Assembly: GCA_900547685.1 (NCBI GenBank)
Contig: URHS01000019.1
Coordinates: forward strand, 1 to 45,106
Reading direction: 5' to 3'
DNA: 45,106 bases
Source of the DNA: an uncultured Blautia sp.
Lineage (GTDB): Bacteria; Bacillota; Clostridia; Lachnospirales; Lachnospiraceae
Under the pieces are notes generated by a model. It saw only the letters and a list, made by a program, of their open reading frames with translations. It did not search any database and was not told the origin of the DNA. Within the stretch, counting starts at the first letter, position 1; each line of letters opens with the position of its first letter. A program made the position numbers and the translations under genes. Positions 24,843 through 32,638 of this stretch are shown piece by piece.

Positions 24843-25898
24843 ATGGGATTACGTAAAATTACAATTGGAGTGGATTGGGACGATGTGTTATGTGATTTAA
24901 ACACAAGAGCTATTGAACTGGCTAATCGAGACATGGGGCTGAGTTTGAAATTAAGTGATATTACATCGTGGGAGAATACAGGGAAAGCCTCTGTGATTAA
25001 AAAATACTATGCAGATATGGAGTTATATGAGCGTCAATATGTCACAGAAGAGGGAAAATCCTTTATGGCTAAACTGCAAAAAGAAGGAGAAGTTTTTATT
25101 ATTACAGCTGTGCAGCCGGAATTCATGGGGACTCGTGTAAGTCAGATAAAAAAAGCATTTCCGGATTTTCCAAATGAAAACATCATTATGGGAAGTCAGA
25201 AACATCTGGTTCATTTTGATATTACATTGGATGATGCGAATCATAATATTTTTAAAAGTAACTCTGCTTTCCCGGTACTGTTCCGTAAACCGTGGAATCA
25301 GGATGCTACGGGTGTTTTATCAGTGAATGGATATGATGATTTTCTGCAGTTAGTACATCAAATTAAGCGTTCCATGGTAGAGAGCGTTCATAGTTTAAAT
25401 CATCCGGCAATTATTGCTTTGGTAGGACCAAGCGGCAGTGGGAAACATCAGATGATGGAACAATTATTATCTTACGCAAATTTTGCACATCCGATTAGTT
25501 ACACAACAAATCCAAATAATCTGAAGAGACATCGTTATATTACATCAGAAGAATTTAGTAGTGCAGAATTTTTAGAAAAAACAATGTATGGCGGTTATGG
25601 ATACGGAACATTGAAAAAAGATGTGACAGATTTGCTGGAGAATGGAACATCTGTAGTGATGCCATTAGATATCTGTGGAGCCATTACCTTAAAGCGCCAA
25701 TACCCTACATTAATGGTATATTGTAAAAAGAGCAAGGATAAATTGATTGAGAATATTTTGATGAAAAATTGTGATTTGAAGGAGAAAAAATTGCGATTGT
25801 TAGCATTAGAACAGGAGAGAAAGCATGAATCCTTGTGTGATATTACTGTTCGAGAAGATGAGGTAGATAAAATCCTTGAGGTCTTTAGAGAACACTGA
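24843..25898 (+). CDS. HAD nucleotidase-like domain fused to guanylate-kinase-like domain
   Basis: A 351-residue two-domain protein. Residues about 1-180 resemble 5'(3')-deoxyribonucleotidases of the HAD superfamily: GVDWDDVLCDLN supplies the two catalytic aspartates, FIITAV the second motif, and DITLDDANHN the acidic motif. Residues about 188-351 resemble guanylate kinase: P-loop G195PSGSGKH202 (His where Ser/Thr is usual), then SYTTNPN, RHRYITSEEF and MVYCKKSKDKL. The GK-type TTR-arginine region is altered, so kinase activity is uncertain. A joint role in nucleotide turnover is inference. Start 24843 follows gagaggaaa; the longer frame from 24753 overlaps the pyk terminator. Confidence 0.7.
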   Translation: MGLRKITIGVDWDDVLCDLNTRAIELANRDMGLSLKLSDITSWENTGKASVIKKYYADMELYERQYVTEEGKSFMAKLQKEGEVFIITAVQPEFMGTRVSQIKKAFPDFPNENIIMGSQKHLVHFDITLDDANHNIFKSNSAFPVLFRKPWNQDATGVLSVNGYDDFLQLVHQIKRSMVESVHSLNHPAIIALVGPSGSGKHQMMEQLLSYANFAHPISYTTNPNNLKRHRYITSEEFSSAEFLEKTMYGGYGYGTLKKDVTDLLENGTSVVMPLDICGAITLKRQYPTLMVYCKKSKDKLIENILMKNCDLKEKKLRLLALEQERKHESLCDITVREDEVDKILEVFREH

Positions 25899-25957
25899 CA
25901 GAAGGATTATGGAAAAACATTTGGACAGCTATTTTTTTAGCCATCTCAATCGTATTT

Positions 25958-25974
25958 TTAAGTATAATTAAGGT
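25958..25974 (+). promoter_or_regulatory. Putative response-regulator site upstream of the two-component genes
   Basis: Two TTAAG half-sites begin at 25958 and 25968, exactly 10 bp apart, within the element agtataattaaggt (25961-25974). The same 14-mer with one change stands before the VTC gene at 28019. Direct repeats one helical turn apart are the usual target form for OmpR/PhoB-type dimers. Likely -10 elements downstream are TATATT (25981) or TATGAT (25994). Confidence 0.55.
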
Positions 25975-26027
25975 CATACATATATTTTTATTGTATGATA
26001 AAGTAATTGAATGAGGAGGAACATACA

Positions 26028-26705
26028 ATGCGGTTATTGTTGGCAGAAGATGAAAAAGCATTATCAAAAGCATTAGTAGTGATTTTAGAGAGAAATAATT
26101 ATTCTGTGGACGCTGTCTATGATGGACAAAGTGCATTAGAGTATCTGGAAATGGATAATTATGATGGTGTGATTTTAGATATTATGATGCCAAAAGTAGA
26201 TGGACTTACTGTTTTACGAAAAGTTCGGGAAAAGGGCAATTTGATTCCGATTCTATTATTGACAGCGAAATCTGAAGTGGATGATAAGGTGGAAGGATTG
26301 GATGCCGGAGCCAATGATTATCTGGCAAAACCATTTCATGCTAAAGAGCTGATGGCGAGAATTCGTGCCATTACAAGAACACAGACGGCACAGACAAATT
26401 CTAAATTAACCATGGGAAACGTTACGCTGGATCGAGCAACTTTTGAACTCTCCACAGCGAAAGGAAGTTTTCATCTTGCAAATAAAGAATTTCAGATGTT
26501 AGAACTTTTGATGTGTAATCCTCATCAATTGATTTCTTCGGAACGTTTTTTAGAAAAAATATGGGGATATGATAGTGAAGCAGAGATTAATGTAGTATGG
26601 GTATATATTTCTTATTTGAGAAAAAAATTATCTGCTCTTCATGCAGATATTCAGATTAAAGCAACAAGAAATGCAGGGTATTCTCTGGAGGAAAATAAGT
26701 CATGA
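26028..26705 (+). CDS. OmpR/PhoB-family response regulator
   Basis: A 225-residue DNA-binding response regulator. The receiver domain (about 1-118) has the acidic pair E7-D8, phospho-acceptor D51 in VILDIMMP, T79 and K101 in AKPF; the winged-helix effector (about 130-222) shows LANKEFQMLELLM and the recognition region SEAEINVVWVYISYLRKKL. The start at 26028 follows gaggaggaac. It overlaps the histidine kinase by 4 bp (ATGA), and the operator proposed at 25958 suggests that it controls itself and the VTC operon at 28077. Confidence 0.95.
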   Translation: MRLLLAEDEKALSKALVVILERNNYSVDAVYDGQSALEYLEMDNYDGVILDIMMPKVDGLTVLRKVREKGNLIPILLLTAKSEVDDKVEGLDAGANDYLAKPFHAKELMARIRAITRTQTAQTNSKLTMGNVTLDRATFELSTAKGSFHLANKEFQMLELLMCNPHQLISSERFLEKIWGYDSEAEINVVWVYISYLRKKLSALHADIQIKATRNAGYSLEENKS

Positions 26706-27919
26706 TTAAAAAACTTCGTATCAAATTGATTGCAGCATCTATGGCTTCGCTTTTTCTTGTGCTTTTTGTGATTGGAGGAATTGTTGGTATTTTAAACTAC
26801 AGAAAAATTGTAGATGATGCGGATCGAATTCTGGACGTATTAGAAAAAAACGGAGGGAAATTTCCGCAGAAATTTCCGGGTATGAGAAAAGACGAACGGC
26901 ATGGATTGTCTCCGGAAAGTCCATACGAATCCAGATATTTTTCAGTGTTGCTTGATGAGAACGGAAACATTATTTTAACGGATACTTCAAAGATTATATC
27001 AATTGATACAGAGAAAGCAATAGAATATGCTTCAGAGGTATGGGAGAAAGATGCGAAAAGAGGATTTTTGGATGATTACAGGTATTGGAAAACTTCTTCC
27101 AATGGGGAAGTACGTATTATTTTCCTGGATTGCAGACGCCAATTAGATAATTTCCAGAACTTTCTGCTTACAACATTTGGCGTATCAAATATAGGACTCT
27201 TATCTGTGTTTGTTTTAATGGTTTGTTTATCTGCACGTATCGTAAAACCTTTTTCAGATAATTATGAAAAACAAAAACGATTTATTACCGATGCAGGTCA
27301 TGAATTGAAGACACCGTTGACTATTATTGAGGCAGATACAGAAATTCTGGAAATGGACTTTGGTGAAAACGAGTGGCTACAGGATATAAAAGGACAAACG
27401 AAACGACTTGCAGATTTGACAAATACTCTGGTTATGCTTTCCCGTATGGAGGAAGGAACAAACAGAGATATAAAAATAGAACTTCCATTATCTGATATCG
27501 TGGAAGAGGTATGTCATACATTTCAGGCACCGGCAAAGGTGCAAGAGAAAAAATTGGACAGTATTATAGGACCAATGATATCCATGGAAGGTGATGAAAA
27601 AGCAATCAGGGGGCTTATAACAATTCTTCTTGATAATGCGATAAAATACACAAATGAAAATGGGTACATTTCTGTTACTCTGGAAAAGAAGAAAAATCGT
27701 ATTTATCTGTCTGTCTTTAATACGACAGAGTACATTTCAAAAGAACAGATTGCTCATTTGTTTGATCGATTTTATCGTACAGATGCTTCCAGAAATTCCC
27801 AGACCGGAGGATATGGTTTAGGACTTTCGATTGCGGCAGCTACGGTGGAATCTCATAAAGGAAAGATAATTGCGGAAACGAAGGATGAGAAATCCTTGCG
27901 GATTACGGTGATTTTTTGA
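26702..27919 (+). CDS. Sensor histidine kinase
   Basis: A 405-residue membrane kinase paired with the preceding regulator. Transmembrane helices lie at about 8-32 and 158-182, enclosing a roughly 125-residue extracytoplasmic sensor domain. No clear HAMP follows; the dimerisation helix begins soon after with the phospho-accepting H200 in DAGHELKTPLT. ATP-binding boxes are N (LLDNAIKYT), F (FDRFYRTD) and G2 (GGYGLGLSIA). The signal is unknown. The gene is closed by a terminator at 27959. Confidence 0.94.
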   Translation: MIKKLRIKLIAASMASLFLVLFVIGGIVGILNYRKIVDDADRILDVLEKNGGKFPQKFPGMRKDERHGLSPESPYESRYFSVLLDENGNIILTDTSKIISIDTEKAIEYASEVWEKDAKRGFLDDYRYWKTSSNGEVRIIFLDCRRQLDNFQNFLLTTFGVSNIGLLSVFVLMVCLSARIVKPFSDNYEKQKRFITDAGHELKTPLTIIEADTEILEMDFGENEWLQDIKGQTKRLADLTNTLVMLSRMEEGTNRDIKIELPLSDIVEEVCHTFQAPAKVQEKKLDSIIGPMISMEGDEKAIRGLITILLDNAIKYTNENGYISVTLEKKKNRIYLSVFNTTEYISKEQIAHLFDRFYRTDASRNSQTGGYGLGLSIAAATVESHKGKIIAETKDEKSLRITVIF

Positions 27920-27958
27920 TGTGATTTTTATAATATTTATAAAATATTTTAGCTTTTT

Positions 27959-27998
27959 TGCATCTGTCTGTGTTTGCAGACAGGTGCATTTTATATTT
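27959..27998 (+). terminator. Terminator of the two-component operon
   Basis: TGCATCTGTCTG (27959-27970) pairs with CAGACAGGTGCA (27977-27988), followed by ttttatatttt. Confidence 0.85.
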
Positions 27999-28015
27999 TA
28001 GAAATAAATATTTTT

Positions 28016-28046
28016 TAAAGTGTAATTAAGGTAAAGCTGGTAAGAT
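28016..28046 (+). promoter_or_regulatory. Putative response-regulator site and -10 element of the VTC operon
   Basis: The element agtgtaattaaggt (28019-28032) matches the one at 25961 in 13 of 14 positions. Half-sites TAAAG (28016) and TTAAG (28026) are 10 bp apart. TGG-TAAGAT (28041-28046) is an extended -10 eight bases downstream, and no fitting -35 box is present, as expected of an activator-dependent promoter. Confidence 0.55.
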
Positions 28047-28076
28047 GTTCCCATCAAGACAAAAAGGAGGAATACC

Positions 28077-28796
28077 ATGGCTTATCAAATGACCTTTAAG
28101 CGTTATGAATTAAAATATTTGCTGAACAGACAGGAGAAAGAACAGCTTCTTTTGGCAATGAAACCATATATGAAGCCAGATGATTATGGAAGAACCATTA
28201 TAAGAAACATTTATTTTGATACAGATACATTCCGTCTAATTAGGCGTTCGCTGGAAAAACCGGTATATAAGGAAAAACTTCGTATCCGAAGCTATAAACC
28301 GGTGCAGACAACAGATCCGGTATTTGTGGAAATTAAGAAAAAATACAAATCGGTGGTATACAAACGCAGGCTGCAGCTTCCGGAAGAGGAGGTTATGGAA
28401 AGTTTTCATACTGGAAAGCCCCTTCCGGTGCACTCGCAAATAGGGAATGAAATTCAATATTTCCGTGACTACTATGAAAATCTTCATCCATCTGTATTTT
28501 TATCTTATGAAAGGGAAGCCTATTATTCCCTGGACGGCAGTGACTTTAGAGTAACCTTTGATGAGAATATTCTTTACAGGAGAAAAGATTTTTCTCTTGG
28601 CAGCAAAATATATGGGGTTTCTTTACTGGGTGAAGATCAGACGTTAATGGAAATTAAAACTTCCGGTGGGATTCCCCTCTGGATGAGTGAAACACTTACG
28701 AAACATCATTTATACAAAACATCATTTTCAAAATACGGTTCTGCTTATCAGCGTATGCTGGCAGAAACCTTGCAGGGAGGATACAACAATGTCTAA
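28077..28796 (+). CDS. VTC-domain polyphosphate polymerase-like protein
   Basis: A 239-residue protein of the VTC catalytic-domain family, whose yeast member Vtc4 makes polyphosphate from ATP inside a tunnel. Matching features are FKRYELKYLL at the start, IRNIYFDTD, the basic strand KLRIRSYKP, VEIKKKYKSVVYKRR, YEREAYY and the acidic MEIKTSG; the C-terminal LYKTSFSKYGSAY is also typical. The protein alone has no membrane segment; the next gene supplies one. Polymerase activity in bacteria is a family inference. The start follows aaaggagg. Confidence 0.85.
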   Translation: MAYQMTFKRYELKYLLNRQEKEQLLLAMKPYMKPDDYGRTIIRNIYFDTDTFRLIRRSLEKPVYKEKLRIRSYKPVQTTDPVFVEIKKKYKSVVYKRRLQLPEEEVMESFHTGKPLPVHSQIGNEIQYFRDYYENLHPSVFLSYEREAYYSLDGSDFRVTFDENILYRRKDFSLGSKIYGVSLLGEDQTLMEIKTSGGIPLWMSETLTKHHLYKTSFSKYGSAYQRMLAETLQGGYNNV

Positions 28797-29484
28797 TATT
28801 TTATTTCAGGGAATTTTTGATACCGATATGACCAGTGTGATTTCTATTTCAGATTTTTTATTATGTGTGGGATGTGCCCTTATTATCGGGCTGATCCTGG
28901 CAGGAACCTACATGTACGGAACCAAATATACCAAAAGCTTTGTGGCAACTCTGGCTCTGCTTCCGGCAGTGGTCTGTGTAGTTATTATGATGGTTAATGG
29001 AAATGTAGGGACAGGTGTGGCTGTTGCCGGAGCTTTCAGTCTTGTTCGATTCCGTTCAGTTCCCGGTTCTGCCAAAGAAATCGGAGCGATTTTCTTAGCT
29101 ATGTGTTCCGGGCTGGTAGCAGGAATGGGATATCTGTCTTATGCACTGCTATCTGCAGTAATTCTCGGTGGAATTATGTTGCTGTATAACCGCATGGATT
29201 TTGGAACCAGAAAACGAGGATTGTACTATAAAACCTTACATATTACGATACCGGAAGATTTAGATTACAGCGGAGTATTCGATAAGATATTGAAGAAATA
29301 TACCACAGATTATGAAGTATTGCAGATTAAAACTACCAACATGGGAAGCTTATTTAAACTTACCTACAATTTGACACTGAAAGAGCCTGCAATGGAAAAA
29401 GAATTGATTGATGCTCTCCGGTGCAGAAATGGAAATCTGGAAATTACCCTATGTAGACAGGAAACAGTAATCGGAGAATTATAG
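28789..29484 (+). CDS. DUF4956 integral membrane protein
   Basis: A 231-residue protein with membrane segments at about 14-40, 45-67 and 98-130 (probably four helices in all), containing the conserved GNVGTGVAVAGAFSLVRFRSVPGSAKE segment of DUF4956 (18 of its key residues lie between about 72 and 95). The C-terminal 90 residues are soluble. It overlaps the VTC gene by 8 bp, so the pair is made together. DUF4956 proteins are often coded beside VTC-domain proteins; a channel or export partner for the polymer is inference. Confidence 0.85.
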   Translation: MSNILFQGIFDTDMTSVISISDFLLCVGCALIIGLILAGTYMYGTKYTKSFVATLALLPAVVCVVIMMVNGNVGTGVAVAGAFSLVRFRSVPGSAKEIGAIFLAMCSGLVAGMGYLSYALLSAVILGGIMLLYNRMDFGTRKRGLYYKTLHITIPEDLDYSGVFDKILKKYTTDYEVLQIKTTNMGSLFKLTYNLTLKEPAMEKELIDALRCRNGNLEITLCRQETVIGEL

Positions 29485-29497
29485 GAGGCGATGACTG

Positions 29498-31426
29498 ATG
29501 CGAAAAAAAGAAGTTTTATTGTTTTTTTTGATGGGAACATTGATGCTGTCCGGTTGTAACGCAAAGACGGAAAAGAATACGCAGGAAAATACGGAGTCTT
29601 CCACTACTGTAAGTACTTCGGTTACAGAAATTGATACTTCCCAGATGTTTTCAGATCGTGACAAGGAAGTTGGGTATGAAGAATCAGAAAGCACCACTAT
29701 TTCTCTGGCTGATGATGGTTCTTCCTGCGAATCAGATGCCGTATCCATTACAGAAAATACCGTGACAATTAAAGAAGAGGGAACTTATATTCTTTCGGGT
29801 TCTATTTCAAACGGGATGGTCATTGTGGAAGCAGAGGACACAGACAAAATCCAGTTGGTTTTGAATGGGGCAAGCATCGCTAACGCCCAGTCAGCAGCTT
29901 TATATGTTCGCTCGGCAGATAAAGTGTTTGTTACGACTGCAGCGGGAACAGAAAATATTCTGGAAAATAATGGTACCTATACTGCCATAGATGAAAATAA
30001 TATTGATGCAGCAGTATTTTCAAAATCAGATCTGACCTTCAATGGAGAAGGAACACTTACGGTAACGGCACAGGAAGGGCACGGAATTGTATCGAAAGAT
30101 GATTTGGTGTTTACAAGTGGAACTTATGTGGTTACCAGTGCAAGTCATGGAATTTCAGGGAAGGACAGTGTCCGCATTGCGAATGGTTCTTATAATATTG
30201 TATCAGGAAAAGACGGAATTCATGCAGAAAATACAGAGGATAGCAGTTTAGGATTTGTTTATCTTGCAGGAGGAACCTTTAATATTACATCCCAGCAGGA
30301 TGGGATTAGTGCCGGTGCATGGTTACAGGCAGAAGATGGAACTTATACCATTCTGACAGGAGAGGGCAACGCAAGTGTACAGAGTCAGAATGGCGGAGAC
30401 AAGAAGCCAATGGAACAGACATTCCAGGAAGAAACAGAAGAAGACACAACCAGTGTTAAAGGAATGAAAGCAGCTACACAACTGTTAATAAAGGGTGGTA
30501 CTTATGTTATTGATGCAGAAGATGATACTCTTCATTCTAATGGAAATATTGCCATCAGTGGAGGAACTTATACCTTATCATCAGGAGATGATGGAGTTCA
30601 TGGAGATTCTAACGTGACTATTTCCGGTGGGAACATAGACATTATCAAAAGTTATGAAGGAATTGAAGGATTGAGTATTGATGTTACAGGCGGCGATATT
30701 TCTGTATTGGCATCTGATGATGGAATGAATGCTGCCGGTGGTAATGACAGCAGTGGTTTTGAAGGTCCGGGACCCGGAGGAGATCAGTTTGCAGCTACAG
30801 AAGGAGCTTATATTCATATTTCGGGAGGTACACTTTATGTAAATGCTTCCGGAGATGGAATTGATTCCAATGGAGATATTACGGTTTCCGGTGGTGAAAC
30901 TTATGTTTCCGGACCTACAAATGATGGGAACGGAACCTTAGATTACAGTGGAAATGCTCAAGTCACAGGTGGTATCTTTGCCGCTTCCGGAGCTTCGGGT
31001 ATGGCACAAAATTTTGAGTCTTCTTCAACACAGGGAGTTATGCTGGTGAATGTAGAAGCGCAGGAGGCTAATACAGATATAGTACTTTTGGATAGCAATG
31101 GAGCTGAACTTTTGAGCTGGAAAGCTGAAAAGCAATATTCTTCTGTCATTGTAAGCAGTCCGGATATCATAGAAGGAGAGACTTATACAATAAAAGCAGG
31201 AACAGCAGAGCAAAGCATTACTATGGACAGTCTGGTTTATGGAAATAACTCTTCAGAAGGGGGATTTCCCGGTAACGGAGGCGGACAAGACGACAGGAGA
31301 AAAGATGGTATGCAAGGAAAACCAGAAAAAGGAGAAAGACCTGGAGATATGGAAAATCCACAGGGGAATACCCCGCCTGATATGCCATCAGAAAATAGTA
31401 CCTCAGAAGGAGAAATCGGCATATAA
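29498..31426 (+). CDS. Cthe_2159-type carbohydrate-binding beta-helix lipoprotein
   Basis: A 642-residue secreted lipoprotein. The signal ends at the lipobox LSGC (Cys20). After a Ser/Thr/Glu-rich linker the body is a right-handed parallel beta-helix of the Cthe_2159 family (PF14262-type), whose characterised member binds acid polysaccharide. Repeats recur as SGGTYTL, SGDDGVHGDSNVTISGG and GDGIDSNGDITVSGG with many Asp and Gly. The tail from about 585 is rich in Pro, Gly and acidic residues and low in complexity. It is the last gene of the VTC operon, 13 bp from DUF4956. Confidence 0.88.
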   Translation: MRKKEVLLFFLMGTLMLSGCNAKTEKNTQENTESSTTVSTSVTEIDTSQMFSDRDKEVGYEESESTTISLADDGSSCESDAVSITENTVTIKEEGTYILSGSISNGMVIVEAEDTDKIQLVLNGASIANAQSAALYVRSADKVFVTTAAGTENILENNGTYTAIDENNIDAAVFSKSDLTFNGEGTLTVTAQEGHGIVSKDDLVFTSGTYVVTSASHGISGKDSVRIANGSYNIVSGKDGIHAENTEDSSLGFVYLAGGTFNITSQQDGISAGAWLQAEDGTYTILTGEGNASVQSQNGGDKKPMEQTFQEETEEDTTSVKGMKAATQLLIKGGTYVIDAEDDTLHSNGNIAISGGTYTLSSGDDGVHGDSNVTISGGNIDIIKSYEGIEGLSIDVTGGDISVLASDDGMNAAGGNDSSGFEGPGPGGDQFAATEGAYIHISGGTLYVNASGDGIDSNGDITVSGGETYVSGPTNDGNGTLDYSGNAQVTGGIFAASGASGMAQNFESSSTQGVMLVNVEAQEANTDIVLLDSNGAELLSWKAEKQYSSVIVSSPDIIEGETYTIKAGTAEQSITMDSLVYGNNSSEGGFPGNGGGQDDRRKDGMQGKPEKGERPGDMENPQGNTPPDMPSENSTSEGEIGI

Positions 31427-31430
31427 GATC

Positions 31431-31700
31431 ATGGTCAAAAATTGCATTGATACCTGCGTATAATCCGGCGCCTTGTCTGATAAGTTTAGTGCAGAAATTA
31501 AAAGAAAAGGGTTTCTGGATTTTGTTGATGGATGATGGGAGATTAGAAAAATATAAAATAATATTTCAGGATATTGATGATACGGGAAGTCCCAAAAACA
31601 TCCGGGATACCTTGTTTTGGGAAACTACCCGTATGGTCTATGCCCTTACATTTTCTTTTTCTTGGAAATTTTATGTATTTGCTGCAAAAGAAATCCAAGG
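31431..31700 (+). pseudogene. Remnant of a family 2 glycosyltransferase
   Basis: The frame reads WSKIALIPAYNP then LVQKLKEKGFWILLMDDGR, the start of a GT2 (DPM1-like) glycosyltransferase with its IPAYNP and first-Asp motifs. The ATG at 31431 is one base out of frame (ATG-G-TCA), as if a G had been inserted. After IFQDIDD the similarity drops, and a later scrap, TTRMVYALTF, resembles a segment normally found over 100 residues farther on, so an internal deletion is likely. The identification rests on short motifs. Confidence 0.55.
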
Positions 31701-31720
31701 GGTAAAAGGGAGGTGGACTT

Positions 31721-32212
31721 TTGACACCGGAAGAATATTATGGTAATGCATTTCCCTTATTAAGACAGGGAGAAGCCTATTTAAAGGAATTAATAGAAAC
31801 CTATCCAAATGTTTGTGCTGAAAATGAATTACAATCGATTTTATATATTAAGACTAGAATTAAGACTCCGGAAAGCATGATGGCAAAATTAAGAAAACGT
31901 GGACTTAGGGAAGATTCTCACACGGCACTTCAAAAGACACATGATGCAATCGGTATCAGAGTCATTTGTTCCTTTGTGGAGGACGTGTACCGTATTGAAC
32001 AATGGCTCCAAAAAAGAGATGATATCCAAATTATAGAAAAGAAAGACTATATTTCCTATCCGAAACCAAATGGTTACAGGAGTCTTCATTTGATTGTACA
32101 GTTTGTATCAAAAGATTTAAAATGTTTTACCGCAGAAATTCAGCTTCGTACCATTGCGATTGATTTCTGGGCGGCATTGGAACACCAGATGAAATATAAA
32201 AGAAATGTATAA
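31721..32212 (+). CDS. RelQ-like small alarmone synthetase, truncated by a nonsense codon
   Basis: Encodes 163 residues of a RelA/SpoT-domain GTP pyrophosphokinase that makes (p)ppGpp. Motifs seen are RIKTPESMMAKL, DAIGIRVICSF, the active-site KPNGYRSLHLIV and AEIQLRTIAIDFWAALEH. The stop is TAA at 32210-32212, yet the same frame continues without break to 32329 as HEETIRKELKRCADEI..., giving about 201 residues, close to the usual RelQ length of just over 200. So a Tyr codon probably became TAA. The lost part is the C-terminal helix, which aids tetramer assembly in RelQ. The catalytic core is whole. Start is TTG behind gggaggtgg. Confidence 0.8.
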   Translation: MTPEEYYGNAFPLLRQGEAYLKELIETYPNVCAENELQSILYIKTRIKTPESMMAKLRKRGLREDSHTALQKTHDAIGIRVICSFVEDVYRIEQWLQKRDDIQIIEKKDYISYPKPNGYRSLHLIVQFVSKDLKCFTAEIQLRTIAIDFWAALEHQMKYKRNV

Positions 32213-32329
32213 CATGAAGAAACTATTCGGAAGGAGTTAAAAAGGTGTGCAGATGAAATTGCTTCCGTGGATTTATCCATGCAGACAATAAGAGATATTT
32301 TACAGAATGATACATGGGAGGAGATATAA

Positions 32330-32450
32330 AATATACAGACAGTTTATATTTATGGCACAACCGGATTTTGGAAAACAGCAATTGTTGTTGATTATATTGT
32401 AAATAATAAAAAACGTCAAACTCTTTGGATTTACCAGAATTTGACGTTTT
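32330..32450 (+). pseudogene. Possible fragment of a P-loop ATPase regulator
   Basis: The frame directly after the RelQ frame reads QTVYIYGTTGFWKTAIVVDYIVNN, which resembles the P-loop start of MalT/LuxR-type ATPase regulators (usual GTTGFGKT), with Trp replacing the key Gly. It ends within the terminator hairpin. No start codon or remainder of the gene is present. Confidence 0.35.
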
Positions 32451-32453
32451 TAA
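32409..32453 (+). terminator. Terminator after the RelQ region
   Basis: AAACGTCAAA (32411-32420) pairs with TTTGACGTTT (32440-32449), followed by TT. On the minus strand the same hairpin can serve tRNA-Leu, whose 3' end is at 32458. Confidence 0.7.
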
Positions 32454-32457
32454 GTAC

Positions 32458-32540
32458 TGCCGGCAGCGGGACTTGAACCCGCACGTGGTTGCCCACAACA
32501 GATTTTGAGTCTGCCTCGTCTGCCATTCCGACACGCCGGC
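32458..32540 (-). tRNA. tRNA-Leu (CAA anticodon)
   Basis: On the minus strand the acceptor GCCGGCG pairs with TGCCGGC; the anticodon stem GCAGA/TCTGT holds the loop CTCAAAA, giving anticodon CAA. The long variable arm (GTTGTGGGCAACCACG region) marks a class II tRNA, and the T arm is GCGGG-TTCAAGT-CCCGC. CCA is not encoded. Confidence 0.93.
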
Positions 32541-32579
32541 ATTTCCTTACGGAACATAGAGTATACTATCATAAATAAA

Positions 32580-32634
32580 AGAGAATTGCAAGCTTTTTTT
32601 GAAAAAAACATTAAAAACCTACAATTCTCTTTTT
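32580..32634. terminator. Bidirectional hairpin after lysA
   Basis: AGAGAATTG (32580-32588) pairs with CAATTCTCT (32622-32630) across a 33-nt loop; T tracts follow on both strands. It lies just downstream of the lysA stop (32639). Confidence 0.6.
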
Positions 32635-32638
32635 TACA

